A DNA stretch of 6,303 nt. Origin: an uncultured Flavihumibacter sp. (lineage in GTDB: Bacteria; Bacteroidota; Bacteroidia; Chitinophagales; Chitinophagaceae). Below are positions 1 to 6,303 of this stretch, one piece after another; position 1 is the first letter of the stretch; every line of letters starts with the position of its first letter. The stretch covers positions 1 through 6,303 of the forward strand of contig CAMLRX010000191.1 of NCBI GenBank assembly GCA_946482545.1, in the 5' to 3' direction. The notes beneath the pieces were generated by a model that did not search any database, was not told the origin of the DNA, and worked only from the letters and a program-made list of their open reading frames with translations. A program made the position numbers and the translations under genes.

Positions 1-551
1 CCATCGCTGAAAATCATGCTGTCGCGGTCGTAAATGTCCACCACCCTGGAAAGTGTTTCCGTTCCAATAATCAATGCTTTCTTCGCGATACCCGCTTTAA
101 AGAAGGCATCGGCATGGATCATGCCCTGTAACCAGCCCGGGCAACCGAAGATGAGGTCGTATGCAACACAGGATGGGTTTTTGATACCGAGTTCACTTTT
201 GATGATGGTGGCCAGCGAAGGTACGATGGCCGTTTGGACGGAGTGTTTCAGTACATTCCCGAAGTTATGGGCCACAATAAGCTGGTCGATGGTTTCCGGG
301 TCAATACCGCTGGCGGCAATGGCTTTACGGGCAGCTTCAGTACCAATATGCGAGGCGGTCAGTTCATCGGAGGCATAACGCCGCTCCAGAATCCCCGTTA
401 TCTTGCTGAACTTGGCTACAATTTCAGCAGGAGGCGTGGAAAGCGGGTGCTGGTCCTCAGCATAAAAGTTGTGCTGTGTAAAATCTTTATTGGATACTAC
501 CTGCTCCGGAATATAACTTCCTGTTCCTGAAATAACCGTTTGTATGCCCAC
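1..551 (-). CDS. 3-oxoacyl-ACP synthase III (FabH-like), 3' end cut by window
   Basis: Thiolase-fold condensing enzyme related to FabH, which joins an acyl-CoA primer to malonyl-ACP in the cytoplasm. The 183 visible residues are the N-terminal half; the family is usually about 330-360 aa. The N-terminus reads GIQTVISGTGSYIPE, followed by ITGILERRYA (51-60), IVAHNFGNV (92-100), DLIFGCPGW (132-140) and IIGTETLSRVVD (161-172). Cys137 in GCPGW sits where FabH enzymes carry the catalytic Cys. The His and Asn of the triad lie beyond the window edge. The start is GTG at 549-551: an in-frame TAA lies 9 bases upstream, and the next in-frame Met is residue 144, well inside the fold. Compared with E. 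coli FabH there appears to be extra sequence near residues 25-48, as in many Bacteroidota homologues. A role in housekeeping fatty-acid synthesis versus a specialised lipid or polyketide pathway cannot be decided here. The family call is firm; the substrate is unknown. Confidence 0.88.
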   Translation of the reverse strand, partial: MGIQTVISGTGSYIPEQVVSNKDFTQHNFYAEDQHPLSTPPAEIVAKFSKITGILERRYASDELTASHIGTEAARKAIAASGIDPETIDQLIVAHNFGNVLKHSVQTAIVPSLATIIKSELGIKNPSCVAYDLIFGCPGWLQGMIHADAFFKAGIAKKALIIGTETLSRVVDIYDRDSMIFSD

Positions 552-591
552 CTGAATAGTTTAAAAGGTTCCTGGAATAAATTAGCACGCC

Positions 592-599
592 TAAAGGTA
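592..599 (-). promoter_or_regulatory. Candidate -7 box for the FabH-like gene
   Basis: Read on the minus strand this is TACCTTTA, one mismatch from the Bacteroidota -7 consensus TAnnTTTG. It lies about 40 bases upstream of the GTG start in the 73-bp gap after the AraC gene. I see no TTG at the expected -33 distance, so this is weak. The alternative is read-through from the AraC gene. Confidence 0.3.
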
Positions 600-624
600 C
601 GAAAACCAGCGGTTAGCTTTCTAC

Positions 625-1572
625 TCAGTTCATTCTAAACACTGAAGGGGAGAGTGCTGTATGCTTCTTAAAGAAATTATTGAAGTGGGCGGGTTCTTCA
701 AATCCGAGGCAATACCCGATATCGGAGATGGGCCAGTCGGTATGTTTGAGCAGAACCTTCGCTTCGCTTGTAACGCGTTCCGCGATGAGGGTGGAAGTAG
801 TTTTACCGGTCGTTTCCCGGATGGCCCGGTTGAGGTGGTTCACGTGCACATACAGTTGCTCCGCGAAAGCCTTCGCCGAACGCAGCGTGAAGCGCTGCTG
901 TGTGGATTCAATGGGGAACTGCCGTTCCAGCATTTCACTGAAAATAGTGGTAATGCGTGTGCTGGCATTGGTTTGCCGGTGCAGGGTGATGGTGGGTTCC
1001 ATTTTCAGCGCCAGGTGAATCAGTTCCATCGCGTAATTCAGTTGCAGGTCCTCCCTGAATTTATAATCCGAATTTTCTTCTTCCATCATTTTTCTGAAAA
1101 CATCCGTTGCCTGTGCGGTTTGCGCTTTGTTCAACAGGTAAGATGGATTTCCCCCGATATGAAACATCGGCAGTTCCGGGAAGCGGGGTTTTAGTTTTTC
1201 CAGAAACAGCGCTTCGCGCAGGATGCAGAAGTAGCCGGTGTTATCAGCGTCCAACGGTTCAAGCGTGTACGGCACCTGCGGGTTAAAGAACATCAGCGCG
1301 GAACCGTTCATGTGCAATGTTCTGTCCGCATAATGGTAGAGGTTATTCCCGGTAACGAGTGATATTTTGTAAAAGGCCCGTCGCGCATAAGGAATGATCG
1401 TTTCTCCGTTTGCGCCAACACAATCTTCCATACGGAAAACGTTGAAGTTCCCGATCTGCTTGTTGGGATGACGCAGGTGTTCCGGCAGTTTGTGCCGGTA
1501 AAATTCTTCCAGACTTTCAGTAAAAGGCGCACCCGTTTTTTTCACGGGATTAAAGGTAGAAAAATACCGCAT
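625..1572 (-). CDS. AraC-family transcriptional regulator
   Basis: One-component DNA-binding regulator of 315 aa, a usual length for the family. The N-terminal part (about 40-140) looks like a cupin-type sensor: it has the run MNGSALMFFNPQVPYTLEP (88-106), typical of Bacteroidota AraC proteins whose effector is unknown. The C-terminal DNA-binding domain (about 220-315) has two helix-turn-helix units. The first spans roughly 233-253 (SAKAFAEQLYVHVNHLNRAIR). The second spans roughly 281-303 (PISDIGYCLGFEEPAHFNNFFKK), followed by the family's closing pattern SPSVFR. The start is ATG at 1570-1572, preceded by an A-rich stretch and no Shine-Dalgarno. It follows the SDR gene on the same strand after 63 bp and may be co-transcribed with it. 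Regulation of the SDR gene is a reasonable inference from context but is not shown by the sequence. No transmembrane segment or receiver domain is seen. Confidence 0.9.
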   Translation of the reverse strand: MRYFSTFNPVKKTGAPFTESLEEFYRHKLPEHLRHPNKQIGNFNVFRMEDCVGANGETIIPYARRAFYKISLVTGNNLYHYADRTLHMNGSALMFFNPQVPYTLEPLDADNTGYFCILREALFLEKLKPRFPELPMFHIGGNPSYLLNKAQTAQATDVFRKMMEEENSDYKFREDLQLNYAMELIHLALKMEPTITLHRQTNASTRITTIFSEMLERQFPIESTQQRFTLRSAKAFAEQLYVHVNHLNRAIRETTGKTTSTLIAERVTSEAKVLLKHTDWPISDIGYCLGFEEPAHFNNFFKKHTALSPSVFRMN

Positions 1573-1586
1573 ATCGAATGGTTTTT

Positions 1587-1626
1587 TCCCGCCGGAGGCA
1601 CCGCTATAGCGGCACCCCCGGCGGGA
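1587..1626 (-). other. Strong RNA hairpin in the SDR/AraC intergenic gap
   Basis: Outer arms at 1587-1595 and 1618-1626 are exact 9-bp inverted repeats (TCCCGCCGG / CCGGCGGGA). The centre CCGCTATAGCGG (1601-1612) is a perfect 12-bp palindrome. The three non-complementary positions between them are A/C mismatches in plus-strand RNA but G·U wobbles in minus-strand RNA, so the minus-strand transcript can form an uninterrupted 18-bp stem with a UAUA loop. It begins 9 bases after the SDR stop and ends 14 bases before the AraC start. It is followed by AAAAAA rather than a U-tract, so it is not a canonical intrinsic terminator. It could protect the 3' end of the SDR message, reduce read-through, or lower AraC translation. 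The structure is seen directly; the function is inferred. Confidence 0.75.
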
Positions 1627-1635
1627 GCTTCGCCG

Positions 1636-2475
1636 TTAAGAAAATGACGTAGCGGTAGCCAGTTTTTTCACTGCTTCCATATCTGTTTTTACCACATCCA
1701 TTTTAGCTTCCGCGAACTGATAGGCATCGGGTCCCAGGAAAAGGTGGATCGGAGGATTGGCCTGTTCTGCTACCGCGATCAGCACTTCCGCGGCTTTTTC
1801 CGGATCACCCTGCTGGTTGCCATTATACTGGTTGGTATGCGCGTCCTGCACTTCACGAACGGTTTTGTACGCGGCAATCTCCTGTTGGGGTGTTGATAAA
1901 GAGCCGCTGGTCAGGAAATTCGTTCTGAAATAGCCGGGCATCACAACGGTCGCTTTTACATGGAACGCTTCTATTTCATGCGCGAGGGATTCCGTTAAGC
2001 CGTGTACTGCGAATTTGGTGGCGCAGTAAATGCCGAAGCCGGGAAAGCCACCCGCAAAGCCTCCAATGGACGCGATGTTGAAGATGTGTCCTGATTGCTG
2101 TTGGCGGAGATGAGGCATGGCATGCCGGATTACGTTGAGCGTTCCGAACACGTTCACATCAAAATTGGCCCGTGCTTCTTTGTCGCTCAGTTCTTCCAGT
2201 GCGCCTGCGAGTCCATATCCCGCGTTGTTCACCACTACATCCAGTTGTCCGAAGTGCGTAAGGGTATCCTGGATGCTTTGTGCCACACTCTGCTCGTTCA
2301 GGATGTCCACCGCGAGGGGCAGGAAATTTTCAGAACGGTGCCCTGCTGCTTTTTCCAGTTCGCTGATGCTGCGGGAAGTGGCGGCTACTTTATAGCCCTG
2401 CTCCAGGAGTTTTTTTGCCAGGGTAAGGCCCAAACCTTTGGACGCCCCTGTGATGTACCATACTTTGCGTTTCAT
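1636..2475 (-). CDS. Classical SDR-family NAD(P)-dependent oxidoreductase
   Basis: Cytosolic Rossmann-fold oxidoreductase of 279 aa, a little longer than the usual 250 because of a C-terminal extension. The nucleotide-binding motif TGASKGLG spans 9-16, NNAG spans 83-86, and the catalytic tetrad is Asn108, Ser136, Tyr150 and Lys154 (YCATK). PG (180-181) follows as in other classical SDRs. Lys13 in the glycine motif and Arg35 after the second strand favour NADP(H) over NAD(H). The substrate is not predictable: proteins of this kind are usually annotated only as SDR oxidoreductase. The ATG at 2473-2475 is preferred over a start 31 codons upstream (2568). It gives the normal N-terminus MKRKVWYITGAS and follows an A-rich leader, and a -7 box would fall inside the longer form. 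The AraC gene follows 63 bp downstream, and the epimerase gene is divergent upstream. Confidence 0.93.
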   Translation of the reverse strand: MKRKVWYITGASKGLGLTLAKKLLEQGYKVAATSRSISELEKAAGHRSENFLPLAVDILNEQSVAQSIQDTLTHFGQLDVVVNNAGYGLAGALEELSDKEARANFDVNVFGTLNVIRHAMPHLRQQQSGHIFNIASIGGFAGGFPGFGIYCATKFAVHGLTESLAHEIEAFHVKATVVMPGYFRTNFLTSGSLSTPQQEIAAYKTVREVQDAHTNQYNGNQQGDPEKAAEVLIAVAEQANPPIHLFLGPDAYQFAEAKMDVVKTDMEAVKKLATATSFS

Positions 2476-2504
2476 TGTTTTATTTTTTCTGATGTTTGAT
2501 ACAA

Positions 2505-2512
2505 CAAAGGTA
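2505..2512 (-). promoter_or_regulatory. Candidate -7 box for the SDR gene
   Basis: On the minus strand this reads TACCTTTG, an exact match to the Bacteroidota -7 element TAnnTTTG. It would give a leader of roughly 20-25 A-rich bases before the ATG at 2475. No TTG is found at the usual -33 spacing; a GC-rich stretch lies there instead, so the promoter may need an activator. Confidence 0.5.
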
Positions 2513-2563
2513 GCAGCGGTGGGAGGGGGTATGTTAGCGCACGCGAAACAGGAAGTTGCAAAA

Positions 2564-2580
2564 TTCAAACAATCTTCAAA
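2564..2580. repeat. Direct repeat TTCAAA spaced 11 bp, possible operator half-sites
   Basis: TTCAAA occurs at 2564-2569 and again at 2575-2580, one helical turn apart. A related TTGCAAA lies just before, at 2556-2562. The pair sits about 50-70 bp upstream of the candidate SDR -7 box, where an AraC-type activator could bind as tandem half-sites. The motif is short and AT-rich, so chance is a real alternative. Confidence 0.25.
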
Positions 2581-2680
2581 AGTTGACGTATTAACGGGTA
2601 GGCATGGACGTTCTTCCAGTTTTGTGTGATTTTCAGGGCGCTACGGTCAAACAGTATGAGCATCATTGCCCCCCGGAAGT

Positions 2681-2688
2681 TATTTTTG
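2681..2688 (+). promoter_or_regulatory. Candidate -7 box for the epimerase gene
   Basis: TATTTTTG matches TAnnTTTG exactly and lies 37 bases before the ATG at 2726, giving a leader of about 30 bases. The nearest upstream TTG (2666-2668) is only 12 bp away, too close for the usual -33 element. The assignment therefore rests on the -7 box alone. Confidence 0.45.
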
Positions 2689-2725
2689 AAAGCAATACCA
2701 TCACCAACCTGTCCAACGGATTACA

Positions 2726-3949
2726 ATGAACGAACACCGATCAGCAAAGGAAACAACCAATTACCTCTATAAGCAAGCGAAAAATGAACTGACCAATATT
2801 CTTTCTTACTGGAAAAAAAATATGACCGACCGCCATTACGGTGGATTTTATGCCCGGAGAGACGGCCACAACCGGCTGGACCAGTCCGCTCCCAAAGGTG
2901 TTGTGTTGAACGCCCGTATTTTGTGGACGTTTTCCGCTGCCGCCAAAGCAAATGGCAATCAGCAAAGCATTGCGCTGGCAAAACGTGCTTATAAGTATAT
3001 GCTGGACTACTTCCGTGATGAAGTGAATGGTGGCGTTTACTGGAGCGTTGACCGCAGTGGAGATAAGCTGGATGGCAAAAAACAAACTTACGCCCAGGCA
3101 TTCGCGCTTTACGGGTTTACTGCATACTTCGAAGCTACCGGGAATCAAACGGCCCGGAACGAGGCCATCGCAATGTTCCGTTCAATAGAAACATATTGTT
3201 ACGATAAGGCCAACGGCGGTTATACAGAGGCGTTGGATGAAAACTGGAATCCCTTGCAGGACCAGCGTTTGAGCAATAAAGATGCCAACGAACCCAAATC
3301 AATGAACACACACCTCCATCTGCTGGAAGCCTATACCAGCTTGTACCGCATTTGGCCGGATGAACTGCTGAAGCAACGGATACTTGAATTGTTGCGCATT
3401 TTCCGCGATAAGATCATCTGTAAAAGCTCAGGACACCTGAACCTGTTCTTCTCGCTGGATTGGGAGCCACGTTCCACAAACAAGTCTTTCGGGCACGATA
3501 TTGAAGCCGCCTGGTTACTATATGAAGCTGCGCGGGTGCTGGAAGATCAAAACCTGATAACCGAAACACAGGAGATTTCCATTCGATTAACGGAAGCCGC
3601 TACACACGGCCTGGATACGGATGGCGGACTTTGGTATGAGGCTGCTCCTGACGGTAAAAACTTCCTCCGGGAAAAACACTGGTGGCCGCAGGCGGAGGCC
3701 CTGGTGGGTTTCTGTAATGCCTGGCAGTTGACCGGAAATGAAATATGGCTGAAGCTTGCCGATCAAACCTGGACGTTCATCCAGGAAAAACTGATGGATA
3801 AGGATAAAGGAGAATGGTTCTGGGGAATTGATGCGCAAAACAAGGTGCTCCGGAATGAAGACAAAGCAGGCTTCTGGAAATGTCCATACCACAATGGTCG
3901 TGCCTGCCTGGAACTGGTTGCCAGGTTAGCACCTGATCCCGTTATTTAG
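2726..3949 (+). CDS. AGE-family epimerase, probable cellobiose/mannobiose 2-epimerase
   Basis: 407-aa member of the N-acylglucosamine 2-epimerase superfamily with an (alpha/alpha)6-barrel fold. It most resembles cellobiose 2-epimerases (EC 5.1.3.11), which turn the reducing-end glucose of beta-1,4-disaccharides into mannose, or the reverse for mannobiose. Visible signatures: KGVVLNARILWTFSAA (57-72, Arg64), KQTYAQAFALYGF (119-131), KSMNTHLHLLEAY (191-203, His196 and His198), SFGHDIEAAWLLYEAA (254-269, His257 and Glu260), KHWWPQAEA (317-325, His318, Trp319, Trp320) and WKCPYHNGRAC (384-394, His389). In characterised members, the His of GHDIE and the His of CPYHN serve as acid/base catalysts, and both are present. 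There is no signal peptide, so it should be cytoplasmic. It stands alone on the plus strand, divergent from the SDR and convergent with GH115, whose stop overlaps its last 8 bases. N-acylglucosamine 2-epimerase is less likely given the WWPQAEA and CPYHN pattern. Confidence 0.9.
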   Translation: MNEHRSAKETTNYLYKQAKNELTNILSYWKKNMTDRHYGGFYARRDGHNRLDQSAPKGVVLNARILWTFSAAAKANGNQQSIALAKRAYKYMLDYFRDEVNGGVYWSVDRSGDKLDGKKQTYAQAFALYGFTAYFEATGNQTARNEAIAMFRSIETYCYDKANGGYTEALDENWNPLQDQRLSNKDANEPKSMNTHLHLLEAYTSLYRIWPDELLKQRILELLRIFRDKIICKSSGHLNLFFSLDWEPRSTNKSFGHDIEAAWLLYEAARVLEDQNLITETQEISIRLTEAATHGLDTDGGLWYEAAPDGKNFLREKHWWPQAEALVGFCNAWQLTGNEIWLKLADQTWTFIQEKLMDKDKGEWFWGIDAQNKVLRNEDKAGFWKCPYHNGRACLELVARLAPDPVI

Positions 3950-6303
3950 GCGAGAAGGGCAACACGCCATACCCTTTAAGGCCATCCTTGAAAATCAACT
4001 CAATTCGATCCAGGAAAACACCTGCATCGATCATATAGATTTTAACGGAATGCTGTCCCTTTTTTAACTGGGGTAGCGCCAGTTTTTTCACCGCGCTGTT
4101 CCGGAGTACGTTCTGTTTCCATTCCTCGCTTCTGCCCACAGTTTTAAAGTTCAGCAATACCGGTGCCGCACCGTCTATGGAAACAGCGTACCGCATCCCC
4201 GTTGTTTTGGTGAGTGGATGTGTGGGGATGGTATGCATGAAAAGTGTTCCCGGCGTTTCGGTATAGGTGTAGAAATCGTACTGTACCCAGGCGCTTTTTT
4301 CAAGGGGAAATTCCTGTGCCGTATATGGATCGCCTGAAGCAAGCAATGTATTGCCGGAATGACCGGGTCCTTCCGTAACACACCATTGTTGTGCGGGGGT
4401 GGATTGTGTAGAAGAGAAATCGTAAGCGGGGATGGAAATATACCCCGCGGACTCTTTGAATATTGATTTGGGTACGTTGTCCCGGACACCTGAAACCAAC
4501 ACCCGAAAACTGGTATCAGCGCTTTTAACGGTAATGTGTGAACGAATGCTTCCGGTCTTGGGCGCTTTTTCCCAGTCTATTGCGATCCATATTCTTTTTT
4601 CGCTGGCTGCGCCTTCTGGTCTGAGTATGCCGCTTTCTTCCGATAGGGTGATCCACGGAGCCTCCCTGGATATTTCCCAGGCTACCTCTTGTTTGCCGCA
4701 AAGAAAGACATCCAAAAAATACTTTTCATTACCCCATGAACTGAACAGGGGAAGTTGCAGCGCATCCGGGGTTGCTTCCAGGGCAATGTTCCAGGACCTG
4801 GCTCCGGATGCTGTGGCGGGTGGAATTGAAGGGGCATGGAATACAGGAAGATTGCGGGGCTGATGGTGCATGATGCCGTTCCATTTTCCATTCGATAACT
4901 TTTGATTGAAATAAATGGTCTCTTTTTCAATGGATGCGTGCGCTTTCTCAGATAGGGCAGCATAATAGCCGGCGCTGGTGCGGTGTTGCGCCTGGTACAA
5001 CAGTGCTTTGTCGCGGTAAACAAATTTCCTGTTGATGTTTGCTGCACAAACAACCGGGTATTCGGCCAGTTGGTAAAAAGCTTCTTTCCGATGGGCCGGC
5101 ATTTTTGAACGAACTGTCTGCAGTTGCTTTTCGAGTTGTTCGTACCGCTGAACACGTTTTGCGGCCTGATCCCCAAAGTAGAAATGGTTATAGGCAGTTG
5201 GGTTTACCTGGGTGGTGGGTTCAGTCTGGCTCCATCCCATGAATTCCGGTCTTCTTTCAAAGGCGAGCTGGTAGTATGCATAGAAAATGTCTTTCATCAT
5301 CCCGGCGTTTTGTGCGCCGAAAATGTTTTTTGACCATTCCTGCAAATGTGTTTTCACGGAGGAGGGATGTGTAAAATCACCGGCGCTGTATGCCATATCC
5401 ATAAACAGGCTAATATTGTATTCCAGCGGCTTGATATCGCCTACGTTCAGCACCCATATCCTGTTGCTGCCATTTTCGAATGCCTTCATCATTTCCGCTC
5501 TGATCAGGGCAGGATGAGTGGAACTGAGCCAGAGGTAGTCGTGTGGTCTTCCCCAGTAGGAGGCATGGTAGTAAACGCCTGATCCGCCCGGGCGTTGCTT
5601 TTCGGAGCTGTCGTTGAGTCGCTGGATATAACCGTAATTATCATCTGGCCAGGTGATGGTGACGTCTTCAGGAAGGATGAGGCCATTATCATAGATGTCG
5701 AGGACCTCTTTGTAAATGGTAAAAGTTTGTGGGATACGGGAGAGGGGTTCTTTCCTGCTGCCGGTAAGCATTGCCCTTTGCTGGCGGATAATTTCCGTAA
5801 GCACCGGCACGGCGTCTTTGGGATTTTTGATGCCTTCCATGCCGCTATCGTGAACGCCGCGCATGCCGAGGGTGAAGATGGCATCCTGGGTGCTGGTTTC
5901 CTGCACTCTTTTCGCCCAGTAATCCAGTACGGTTTTGCTGTTGGTGAGGTAGTTAAAGGCGCCCATCGTTTTGCTGTCCCATTCGTCCACATTGTTGCGG
6001 AGCATGGGTTCTGCATGGGAAGACCCTACCACAATATGGTAAGCTTCCGCGGTTTGCCGGTTACCTGGGTAATGAAAGAAGGACCTGGTGCTGGGATGCA
6101 TGGCAGGCCAGATCATGTTGGCTTTGAGCCGGAGCAACAGTTCGAACACTTTGGCATAAGTTTTCGGACCAATATCGCCTGTCTCAGGCTCAAAGGTTTT
6201 TGCGGCCCATGGTTGCAGGCCCCAGTCTTCATCGTTGATGAAGATGCCACGGTATTGTACGGAAGGCGTGGTGGAAACGAAGGGTTCGATATTTGGCGAA
6301 AGG
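3942..6303 (-). CDS. GH115 alpha-glucuronidase, N-terminus cut by window
   Basis: Glycoside hydrolase family 115 enzyme, which removes alpha-1,2-linked (4-O-methyl)glucuronic acid from glucuronoxylan. 786 residues are visible; full members run roughly 830-1000 aa, so the signal peptide and N-terminal domain lie beyond position 6303. The frame stays open to the edge, so the GTG at 6147-6149 is an internal Val codon. Catalytic-domain motifs in fragment numbering: YRGIFINDEDWGLQPW (17-32), ANMIWPAMHPSTRSF (61-75), GMRGVHDSGMEG (146-157), TWPDDNYGYIQRL (217-229), GVYYHASYWGRPHDYLWL (242-259) and WVLNVGDIKPLEYN (283-296). A BACON-like beta domain at about 524-605 (APWITLSEESG, then IWIAIDWEKAP) and a C-terminal beta-sandwich at about 612-786 follow the usual GH115 order. 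Location is probably periplasm or surface by family habit; the export signal is not visible. The stop TAA at 3942-3944 lies within the end of the convergent epimerase gene. The promoter is outside the window. Confidence 0.95.
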   Translation of the reverse strand, partial: LSPNIEPFVSTTPSVQYRGIFINDEDWGLQPWAAKTFEPETGDIGPKTYAKVFELLLRLKANMIWPAMHPSTRSFFHYPGNRQTAEAYHIVVGSSHAEPMLRNNVDEWDSKTMGAFNYLTNSKTVLDYWAKRVQETSTQDAIFTLGMRGVHDSGMEGIKNPKDAVPVLTEIIRQQRAMLTGSRKEPLSRIPQTFTIYKEVLDIYDNGLILPEDVTITWPDDNYGYIQRLNDSSEKQRPGGSGVYYHASYWGRPHDYLWLSSTHPALIRAEMMKAFENGSNRIWVLNVGDIKPLEYNISLFMDMAYSAGDFTHPSSVKTHLQEWSKNIFGAQNAGMMKDIFYAYYQLAFERRPEFMGWSQTEPTTQVNPTAYNHFYFGDQAAKRVQRYEQLEKQLQTVRSKMPAHRKEAFYQLAEYPVVCAANINRKFVYRDKALLYQAQHRTSAGYYAALSEKAHASIEKETIYFNQKLSNGKWNGIMHHQPRNLPVFHAPSIPPATASGARSWNIALEATPDALQLPLFSSWGNEKYFLDVFLCGKQEVAWEISREAPWITLSEESGILRPEGAASEKRIWIAIDWEKAPKTGSIRSHITVKSADTSFRVLVSGVRDNVPKSIFKESAGYISIPAYDFSSTQSTPAQQWCVTEGPGHSGNTLLASGDPYTAQEFPLEKSAWVQYDFYTYTETPGTLFMHTIPTHPLTKTTGMRYAVSIDGAAPVLLNFKTVGRSEEWKQNVLRNSAVKKLALPQLKKGQHSVKIYMIDAGVFLDRIELIFKDGLKGYGVLPFSPK

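Noticed and set aside
34..530. Two plus-strand open frames at the left edge
   Set aside because: Both lie opposite the FabH-like frame, which carries clear condensing-enzyme motifs including GCPGW. Their translations are low-information shadows.
661..1194. Plus-strand open frame of 177 codons opposite the AraC gene
   Set aside because: It is antisense to a clear AraC-family coding region, its translation matches no family I recognise, and no promoter is visible. It is a shadow of the minus-strand gene.
1587..1626. Reading the hairpin as a rho-independent terminator
   Set aside because: No run of U follows the stem on either strand. The T-run at 1582-1587 lies on the wrong side for plus-strand transcripts and becomes A in minus-strand RNA.
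2095..2499. Plus-strand open frame of 134 codons opposite the SDR gene
   Set aside because: It is antisense to the SDR catalytic core with no recognisable domain.
2666..2688. TTG plus TATTTTTG as a complete Bacteroidota promoter
   Set aside because: The 12-bp spacing is far shorter than the usual 19-21 bp, so only the -7 box is kept.
5504..6016. Minus-strand open frame of 170 codons in an alternative frame within GH115
   Set aside because: The GH115 frame there holds the conserved catalytic motifs. The alternative frame is rich in Pro, Ser, Lys and Arg, as expected of an out-of-frame reading.
6147..6149. GTG as the start of the GH115 gene
   Set aside because: The frame is open to the window edge, and the upstream residues YRGIFINDEDWG are a conserved GH115 motif, so the GTG is an internal Val codon.

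Overview
The window looks like a chromosomal fragment from a member of the phylum Bacteroidota, plausibly the Chitinophagaceae. This is inferred from four things: A-rich leaders without Shine-Dalgarno sequences, TAnnTTTG-type -7 promoter boxes, a FabH-like protein of the divergent type common in that phylum, and a GH115 alpha-glucuronidase. No rRNA, tRNA, CRISPR array, insertion sequence or phage gene is visible. All five genes are protein-coding, and both edge genes are cut by the window.

Layout. Positions 1-551 (minus strand) hold the N-terminal half of a beta-ketoacyl-ACP synthase III-like protein, starting at GTG. Positions 625-1572 (minus) encode an AraC-family regulator. Positions 1636-2475 (minus) encode a classical short-chain dehydrogenase/reductase (SDR). 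On the minus strand the order of transcription is SDR, AraC regulator, FabH-like. The 63-bp SDR/AraC gap holds a strong hairpin that pairs continuously only in minus-strand RNA. A 250-bp divergent intergenic region (2476-2725) carries a candidate -7 box for each direction and a small direct repeat. Positions 2726-3949 (plus) encode an N-acylglucosamine 2-epimerase superfamily protein, best read as a cellobiose/mannobiose 2-epimerase. Positions 3942-6303 (minus) hold most of a GH115 alpha-glucuronidase, missing its N-terminus; its stop codon overlaps the end of the epimerase gene by 8 bp.

How the genes may work together. The epimerase and the GH115 enzyme both fit hemicellulose use. GH115 removes (4-O-methyl)glucuronic acid side chains from glucuronoxylan-type polymers, probably outside the cytoplasm. 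The epimerase would isomerise the reducing end of imported beta-1,4-disaccharides in the cytoplasm. The tail-to-tail arrangement shows they are not co-transcribed. The SDR and AraC regulator look like a small redox/regulator unit of unknown substrate, and the FabH-like gene may be a separate unit. I found no clear evidence of an undescribed system. The most distinctive non-coding signal is the strand-specific hairpin at 1587-1626.
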